Assembly: GCF_000024465.1 (NCBI RefSeq)
Contig: NC_014010.1
Location: 1,302,001-1,366,000 of the forward strand
Length of the DNA: 64,000 nucleotides
Direction of reading: 5' to 3'
Source: Candidatus Puniceispirillum marinum IMCC1322
GTDB taxonomy: Bacteria; Pseudomonadota; Alphaproteobacteria; Puniceispirillales; Puniceispirillaceae
The translations under genes were made by a program, and so were the position numbers. The notes under the pieces were generated by a model. The model was not told the origin of the DNA. It worked only from the letters and a program-made list of their open reading frames with translations, and searched no databases. This document shows, one piece after another, positions 30,901-39,900 of this stretch (positions within the stretch are counted from its first letter, which is position 1; each line of letters begins with the position of its first letter).

Positions 30901-33900
30901 ATAGTAAGCCTCCCTAACATCAGCACTGAGCGCATCCCACGCTGTTTTCGTCATGGCATGAAGGCTCCAGCCATTTTCAGGCAGGTCAGGCACGGCAGGA
31001 TTAGCACCCTGTGCAACATATATTATGATAATGGCGGCATCACCCGTAGCAGCACCTGTATCAGGCAAGGCCAGCTTGCCATTTACCGGCACCATGAAGT
31101 AGAGCGGCTGGCCGACATTGGGGTTGGTATTGTCCGGATCGGTATTGGCATCACCATAACGCCAGATCACACCATCTTTCAGGCCTTCGAGGACATCATC
31201 ATCAGCATCGGTATTACCGCCGATATTGATCGCCGTTGTCGGATCTGTCCAGTCCAGCGCGATTTGAGATGTCGGCTGGCCAGACGTGGCGTCCACCGTC
31301 TGGCTGAGGATACGCAGATTATCGGGTGCCTCGTTCACATCGACCGGGCGCACCTGATAGGTTTCCGAACCCACCGTGGCATCATCGGCGATGGTTTTTA
31401 CCCGGCCGCCATTCACAAATTCGCCAGTGGCGCGGGTGATCGAGGTCACGGTGAATGTGGGGTTGCCTTCGCCGTCGTTCTCACCACGCGTGACTGTGAC
31501 CTCGGCAAAGCGATATTGATCAGCACCAACAGCTTTGACCAACGCAATAATGTTATCGGGGAGATCATTACCGGTGTGATTATGCACCAGATATAATGTC
31601 AGCGTTTCACCGACTTCATCAAAGTCTTCATGGGCAAGGTCTGCCGCTGTCAATGTAAGTGTGGCCGTTGCCGCCGTGCCCGAAGCAGAGTTATGACCAT
31701 TCACTTGCCCCGCGTGATAGAATGTACCGCCATTATGATGGATGGTAATAAGAAGGCTTGCGGGTGTTTCCACGGATTCGTCAACGTCAGGGGTCAATGG
31801 ATCATCCTCGACGGCTGGAATCTTTAACTCCTCTGCCGCATAGACCGCCGTCGGCGCGTTGGTATCCGCATCCGGCTGGGCAATGCCATCCCATGTCGCC
31901 TTGGTGAAGGCGAAGCGCGCGCCACCAGCCGTACCGTCAGCATCAACAAATTGCCAGCCGGTAAAGTTGGTTTCATTCCCCATATTGGTCGGTGCGGCAC
32001 TGCCATAGCCGATATCGAGATCATGGACATAACCTGCCTCAAAATTGCGGGCGTCCTCGCCGTTCTTCAGGAACAGGACGTAATATTTTTCATAATCTTG
32101 CGGTGGTGTACCGGCCGCAGGCGACAAACCTACCACCCTGATTTCAAACCTGCTGTTGATGTGGTCATCGCCATGGTCGACAAGCCAGAAATGTTCCGCG
32201 TCAGTCGTCGATTTCAGTATGCCGACAAATACCAGCATGCTGTTCGCCGGTTGTTCAGAAGACTTTGCCAATCCTCCCTGAAACCTTCCGTCCGGGAAGG
32301 CCAGAACACCTGTATGGTTCTCGTTCACGCCGACCTGGCCGGAAAATTCACCTTGCTCGACCTTGGCTTCGCTGAATACATTTTTCAGCGCGATATGGGC
32401 GAGCAGATCACCCTTGTTGCTGTCATTGTAAGTTCTGTAGGCGTCCTTGACGGTTGCATTCGCGACCAGTATCACCGTGCCGTTGACGATGGTGAAGTCG
32501 GTGTCCTTTGACAAATTGCCGCCATCACTGGTGCCAGCACCACTCAGCTGGCCGGTATCAGTCGCCGTGACCGTGACCTTGAAGCTGTCGCCACGCGCCA
32601 AGATATGCGTTGTCCCGTCGGCAAGCGTCAGTGTGCCGCCAACAAGATTGACGCCGCCTGGGGGTATGTCAGTGCCGATACCGCCCTTGAACTTTAGCGT
32701 ATAGGTTACTACACCATTGTTATTGCTTGACTCGACAAAGAAAAGGTCGGCAATCGGTACCTCTGTCCCATCCGGCAGGGTCGCACTTTGCACGGCGATT
32801 TCACGGCCATCGGCAAGGGTCAGCATCACGCCGCCTGCCTTGACGGCAAAGCCAGTACCCTCGCCGTTGTCGTTTGTGGCAGTCAGCGTACCGACAGTGC
32901 CATCATTACCGATACCGGTTGAGGAAATATCGACATTCCAAGGTGCTTCATCGCTGTCATTGACATTATAGTGATAGGTCTGGGTGGCTATTTGCTCACC
33001 AGCGCGGCTGGAACGGTCAGCCGGATCATCGCCCAGCTCGGATGTCGATGCCGCCTCGACAACAAAGACATAATTGCCATCTGTACGGCCATTGCGGACG
33101 GATTCAAAATCCGGGCCACCGGTCTTGAAGACGATGGTCAATTTGCCATTCACCACCGCCAGTGTGACAAGCGCATTATCGTTTTCATCAGGTTTGGCAG
33201 GATCAATGGCTTTTAGACGATAGACAATCGCATCACCATCGGCATCCTTTGCACCCTGTACGATAATGCCTGTGCTGGCACCGTCCACATACCCGCCGCC
33301 CTTATATTTGACGGTGGCATCGGCAGAATTAACTGGCGTTTCATTGGTGCTGGAGGTGATTGTTGCATCCTCTGGCGCAGTGACCTCGGACTCACCAACC
33401 GGATTGCTGTTTTCAACGATCTTGTTGTTGCTGTCATCACGCACATATTCGTCATAATGCGTGCCGGATTCCAGTAACGGATTAAGCGCTGTGAATATTT
33501 CCTGAACAGTCTGTTTGATCTGCGTGTCATCTTGCTCGGAAGTGTTTTTGGTAAGACCCAGCCGCTCTAGCTGCGGCACAGTCAATCCATGAATGGCGGT
33601 AATCAGGCTTGTAACCGTATGACCCGCATCAGCAGGCAACGTGATGGTGAGGGTGTTAACAGCCGCCGTAGCCGGATTAGCACTTGGGTCAGCCGCTACC
33701 CCCATTATTATCGGTGCGTTACCAGTTGCGATTGTAACAGTCCATTCCACACCATTGATCGTAAGCGTGAAGATGCCATCCTTTACCTGTGCGGCATTCA
33801 CTTCAGCATCTGTGGTCGCCAGCTTGAAATTCTGCAGGTCGGACACCAGCGTCACGCCATCATCAGCCTGATCAAAGGCTGGTTCCTCGTCATCCAGATT

Positions 33901-36900
33901 TTTCAGCGGCACGACATAGGGAAGTTTGACCTGTGACGGCAGATTTAGCGTACCGTCATCGACCGCCGTGCCACCCTCGGTGTTGCGGGTTGCGGTGCCG
34001 GTGGCAGTGGTACCGGGCGTTAACCCTTCGGTAAGTACATAGAATTCGCCACCGTCAGGTATTTGCCCCAGTTTCAGCACCCAGCCACCATTTTCGTCCT
34101 TAATGGCATAAACGACATCGCCCGCTGCGGGGACATAGGCTTCATAGCCGGTCTGACCAGTACCCAGCGTCGTGGCATTCAATTCGACCTTTTCGCCACT
34201 GGCGGTATAAAAGGTCACCGCGGCCACCGACACCGTCAATTCAGCAGAGGTGCCTGCGCCGGACTGCACCGTGTTGTCAGCAGGAGTCTTGATTGCAGTT
34301 GTGAGATCGGCCTTCGTGACTCCGCCACCAGTCAAGGGCGTTTTCTGTTGCGCGGTCAGGCCATCGATCGCATCAATCACATCAGACAGGTTCACACGAT
34401 TTGCGTTGATCGTTACGGTTATCGTTGTACCCTCTTGTGGAGTGGAGTGAACTGCTGTAGCAATGGGCTGTTGGCTGGCGTCCAAAACGATAATCAAGCG
34501 AACGGCACCAACGTTGAATCCATCGGCGTCCGTAACACCGATCGTATCTGCTCCGGCCTGTGCCGCCTTACTGGTATTCACCGTCACCGCACCGCCGCTA
34601 TAGCTGAATGTGCGGGCATCGGCATTTCCGGCATCACCATCGGCCTGAACCCCGGTCTGGCCGGTAAAGACAATCTTCCGGCCCCCGTCATCGACGGTGA
34701 AGGTCAGGTTCAGATCGGCCGCCAGTTTCCGCGCCTGGGCGGCGATTCCCGGCGTACCTTCCGGTGCCACATTTGGCGTGGTGGCGGCATCGTAATCCGG
34801 CGCACCAGAGCCTTTATACAGAAGCCACCACTGCCCAGTGGTGTCATCAGCAGTGAAGGTACCATTCACATCGACCCTACCCTGCATGACCTCGTAATCA
34901 TTGTTAGCCGTGCCATCCGCGTTTGTGACCTCGACGCCTTTGATTTTCGAGAGTGGCACGCCCGCGAGGCTGACCGCACCAATGACGATGGGTGTTCCAG
35001 AACCATCCGCATTTTCAAACAGGCCGCCAATGGTCTGCGGCACCGGTGTTCCCCCCTGAACCACCGGTTCGTTCTGGGCTTTGGTTTCACCCGATTTCAG
35101 TTTTTCAGGCGCAGCAACAGGCACCGCTATATCAGGCCCATTACCATCGCCATCAGCCACCGCAGGCAATGCAGGCGTGGTGACGAATGCCGTCTCGTAA
35201 ACGATGCTGAAATCGACTTCATGTGTTTCACCGCGCGCATCACTAACCGTGATCGGCAAGGTAAAGCGGCCACCAATGAAATCCGCCAGCCGCGGCAGAC
35301 CAGCCGTACCGCCAATATAAACCAGCGTATGAATGCCCGTGCCCTCATCCGTTTCCACGGTGAACAGATCACCAAGCGGCCCGCCAATGGTGAATTCATG
35401 CGTATCACCCGCGTCAATGTCCGAAACGGTTATCGTGCCGAGGGCAAGCCTGACAGGGTTGTCTTCGTAACCCGCCTCAATGGTCAGGCGTGCCTCGCGC
35501 CCCTGCATGCCCATTACCGCGTTGGTAAAGGCCAGTTTCAGCGGGGTGATGTCATTATTCTCACCGGCGGCAATATTCAGCGCCGTCAGTTTTTCGGCAG
35601 GGGTGGCAGGCGTACCCGCAGTGACTTCAGCATTAATGTGATCCAGCAATGCCTGTGCGGCAGTGACAAGGGCATTATAATCCGCCGCCAAAACCCCCTG
35701 TAGAAGCACCGCTTTTGCCGCAGCATCACCATTATCATAGGCGTTTTTCAAAGCTGTCAGGGCATTGGTTAGCGCTGTAAGGCGGGCGGCGATATTTGCC
35801 GCATCGGTGGCTGCGACAGAACCTGCGTCATTATCGATCAGCGTTTGATAGGCGTCATTCACCGCCGTCACCAGATCAGCAAGTTCGATACCATCATCGA
35901 TACGCAGATCGGTTGGTGCCTCATTCGCCTGTTGGACATAGATTTTGAATGTCTTGGTCGTGGTTTGCGGGGCACGCGCATTTGGCAAACTGGACGTTGA
36001 GGTCGCCTTGACCTGAATCAGGAAATATTTACCGCCTACATCCTCGCGCGCACGTTCATTTTCATAATCGAACACACCCGCATCAAAGGTCAGCACGCCG
36101 CTATTGCGGTCAATCGAGGCATATTCATTATCAATATTTGCCGTATCGGCAGTAAGTTCATAGGTGATAATCTCGGTCTTGGTCGCGATTGGCAGGCGCG
36201 CATTCGGATTGCGCCCCGCGACATTATCGGCATCGGTGGCGACAAGGGTAAAGCTTTTCTGTGCCGCGGTACCTGTTGCCTGTTCGTCGATTTCGGTGTT
36301 GGCAGGCAAGTCCTTGATGACAAAATCGGCGGCAGGTTCACCCGTCAGACCCTTTGCGACTTGACGCTGGCCAGGCGTTGCCACCGCTTCACCTGTTTCA
36401 TTGGGGGTCAATGTTACGGTAAATGTATCATCATCCAGATCCTGATCGGTGCCATTGTCACTGCGCGTAATCGTGAAGGTAGCCAAAACAAACTGGTCAG
36501 CGGTCAAAACCGCAGTGTCAGCAATGCTTTTTACCGTATCGTCGCTCCTATCAGCTACCAGCTTAAATTTATGATCCCCAACCGCCAGCGCATCCAAAGT
36601 AGCGTGATTCAGCGTCACATCAGTATCAGCGATTGTATTTTCGGTTTTGCCATCACCGGAATAGAGTTTGCCTCCGCCAATCTCAATAACAAGCGTGAGA
36701 TCATCACCAGCTACCGTGCCCGTAACCGCAGGTGTCTGTGTTGAATCAAACAGACTGGCATCATAAGCAAAGCTGTCCGTGTTTCCGGCGCCCTTATTCG
36801 TCGCGTCACCGTCCTTTTGCACGAGATGCCGACCAGTAAAGGCATCTGCCGCGCCGACATTTTTGCGGGCATCAGCGGCGTCTTGTTCATTCGGCGTGCG

Positions 36901-39900
36901 GAACCCGTTTTCGGCCTGGAATACGGCATCATTGTCATCGACATTGCGGGTATTGATAACATGTTTGATGGTACCCGGCATCGGGGTGGTGACAGTATAG
37001 GTTAGAACCTGCCCGTCAACATCTGCGGCAGTACCTGCACCATTCATCGTCACGGTGCCATCGGCGGCAACGGTGCCGATGACATAATATGTCGTCCCCG
37101 CCAGATCGCCAATATCCGGGGTGGCCTTGGCAGACCATGTACCGTCTTCATCCTGCGAGACATAGATGGTAAGTGCCACACGCTCGTCAGCGACCGTGCC
37201 CATATCGGCTACAGTGCCAAGCACAGTTTCGACAGCGGCGATTAATGCCGGAACCCCCGCAAAAGCGCGTGCAGCTTCTGCTGGTGTAGTTACTTCGTCA
37301 TCCGTATCTACCGCTTTGAGATTGTCAATGGCCGTTTGCAGGTCGGCTCGGTTTTCACCCCTGGTTCCGAATGCAATCCAGGCTGTTTCAAGGGCGTCAA
37401 GAAGGTCTTTTGTCCCTTGTACAAGATCGGTGTAGGTTTGTCCTGCACCTCTAATTGCAGTAAGTTTGGAGCCAAATTCTGCAACGGTTCTGGCGGCGGC
37501 CAACGTTGCCATATTCTCAGGCGTGACGTCATCGTCAGTGAAGGTGAAATTGGTGAAGGTTTTCGCCGCAAAGGTAATGCGCACGTCAGTGGACACAACC
37601 GTCCCATCCTTGGTGATCGCAGGCAGATAGATCACACCCGCATCAATATTATAAACTTGCTCTGCAAGGGTTGGTTGCTGCAACGTCAATTTGGTAAATT
37701 CTTCGTCTATGGCCGCCTTGTCCAACGCTGTTTTAAGGTTGGGAAGTGTATCGCCCGGAGATGTAATAGTTATAACAACATTGCCGTCTGCATCGGTTGC
37801 GGCCACGGCGTTGGCATTATTGATGTCAGCATCAATTTCCGAGACAAAACTCAACTTGGCAATATCGACCAGTGCAACAACATCCGTGTTTTCCTTGAAT
37901 GCTCCATTCAAATAGGTAAATACATCGGCAACCGAGGCATCAGCCGCAAATGTGACAGTGATTTCACGGCCATTTATCGAAACCACTGGATCTGTGCCAT
38001 TATCACCAGTATGCGCAAAAACAAACGTAACCGGATCAGGTGCGGCGGCAGGTGTCACCGAAACGGTGATCAGATTTTTGGCATCACCGCCGTCAGTAGC
38101 CGCATAGCTGAAGGTGGCGTCATTTGTGGCGTCATCATCGCCGGAATTGTCGACACCATCGACCTGAACATCTTTAAAGCCATTGAAATTCGCTTCATGC
38201 AGGCGGGTTTCGATCGTCGTACGGGTCAATTCGACCGTACGCGTCGGGTCAGCACCTTCATAATCAGGTGTTGTCCGGCCAACATGCGTCAGCGTCTGCT
38301 TTGCAGATACGCTCTCGCCAATACCGTGCTGGCCGCCCCGTTCCAAAAGGTGAAATTCATCATTATTGTTGCTGTCGCTTTTCGGCGCCAGCGCATATTC
38401 ATAGGAGATCGCAAGCGTATCATCCACCTCATTAGAGTCCGTCGGAGTGGTGTTGAAATCCTCAGGTTCCAAACCGTCCTCATGCACTGTCCAGCTGGTG
38501 GTTGGCGCGGCCATGTTCGGGCTGTAGGTGCCATCGGCGGCAACGGTGCCAATGACATAATGGGTGCCTTGAACGTTGCCGATATTGGCTGTGGCGATGG
38601 CCTTGACAACCCAGTTAGGTACCTGTGTGCCGGTGCCATCATCACGCGTGCCGTCCTGAATGACATAGATGGTCATGGCAGGGCGTTCACCGGCCTCTAT
38701 CGTACCATCGCCGTTATCATCCGTGGCGATTGTCACCACGGTTTCGGCAAAAGACATTTTGGTACCATCAGCCAGCGTGATTTCACCCGCGCCGATGGTG
38801 ATGGTTTCGGTGGCTTTGTCAGGGTTGCGCGCTTTAAGCAAAGCGTCCAGATTGGTTTTTGCCGCTTCAATGGCAGTAACATCATTGGCAGCAACATTTG
38901 TACCTGCCAAGGTAATGGTAATATTATCACTATCGGCACTTTCAATGCCTGCGGTTCCATTTTGGTCAACTGTAAATGTAATGCCACCATCCAACGATAA
39001 GATGGCTTTTAACGCAGCTCGCTGGGCATTTATGGTTTCGGCGGCTAGTTTGGCCGCTCCTTGATCATCAGATCCATCCGAAGCTGGAACAGGCTCATCA
39101 TTAGCCCCAAAGAGTTTATCAAGTGCTGTTTTCACCTCAAGAGCAGTTGCACCAACCCATAGCGTGATCGTAATTTCCCGGCCATTTACGTCGATAATAG
39201 CGGCTGAACCTGCATCATCCTTTTCCGCAAAGACTATGGTCACTGGCGTTGCATCAACGGGCGCGTTCTCCGCCCGCGGTACCTCAATAAACGTGCCATT
39301 GACCTGCAGATCACCACCAACAGGCAGACCGCCTGTAAAGGAGAAAGTATCGCTATTCACGTCATTGGGTTGACCAGCGGCGATGTTATCCGCCTGTCGG
39401 TTAGCACCGCGATCCTGCCCTTCAGCCAGTGTCGGGCCGCCCGCATTCGGATTCAGCACATCATGCTGGCCGGAATATTCGCGCGTATTACCGCTAGTGG
39501 GCGTTAAATACAGGCCGGTTTGCGATACGTCCTGCACCAGAACGTAGGTTTCCGGATATGAGCCGCCATCGGCATCATTGTAGGTGACAATGATTTTATA
39601 GGTTGCGCCAACAGGTTTAGCATCCCCCGTCAGAACCAGTTGCCATTGATAGACATTGTCAAGCAATGTAGCGGCATCATTGTCGGCACCGTTACCTATC
39701 TTGACCAGTACCGCCCTAAACAGTGCGCCATCGGGGGTACCACCAATGGTGAAAGGCGGTATTGCCTCATTAACATCCGTTTGCGCATTAATCAGCGTTT
39801 CCAACGCATCATTGTAACCCCCCCGCGCCGTATTTGTATGCGCCGGATCAAATAATTCCTGAAGCATGGTTGTTGCCGCCGCAATAACAGCCGCCGATTG

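Noticed and set aside
34063-35703. 546-codon plus-strand frame inside the giant gene
   Set aside because: It is antisense to the giant coding frame, has no ribosome-binding site, and its translation is a low-information shadow rich in Arg/His/Ile. The sense strand shows coherent repeat domains.
37336-39000. 554-codon plus-strand frame inside the giant gene
   Set aside because: Same reason: a long antisense shadow arising from codon bias of a repetitive sense gene.
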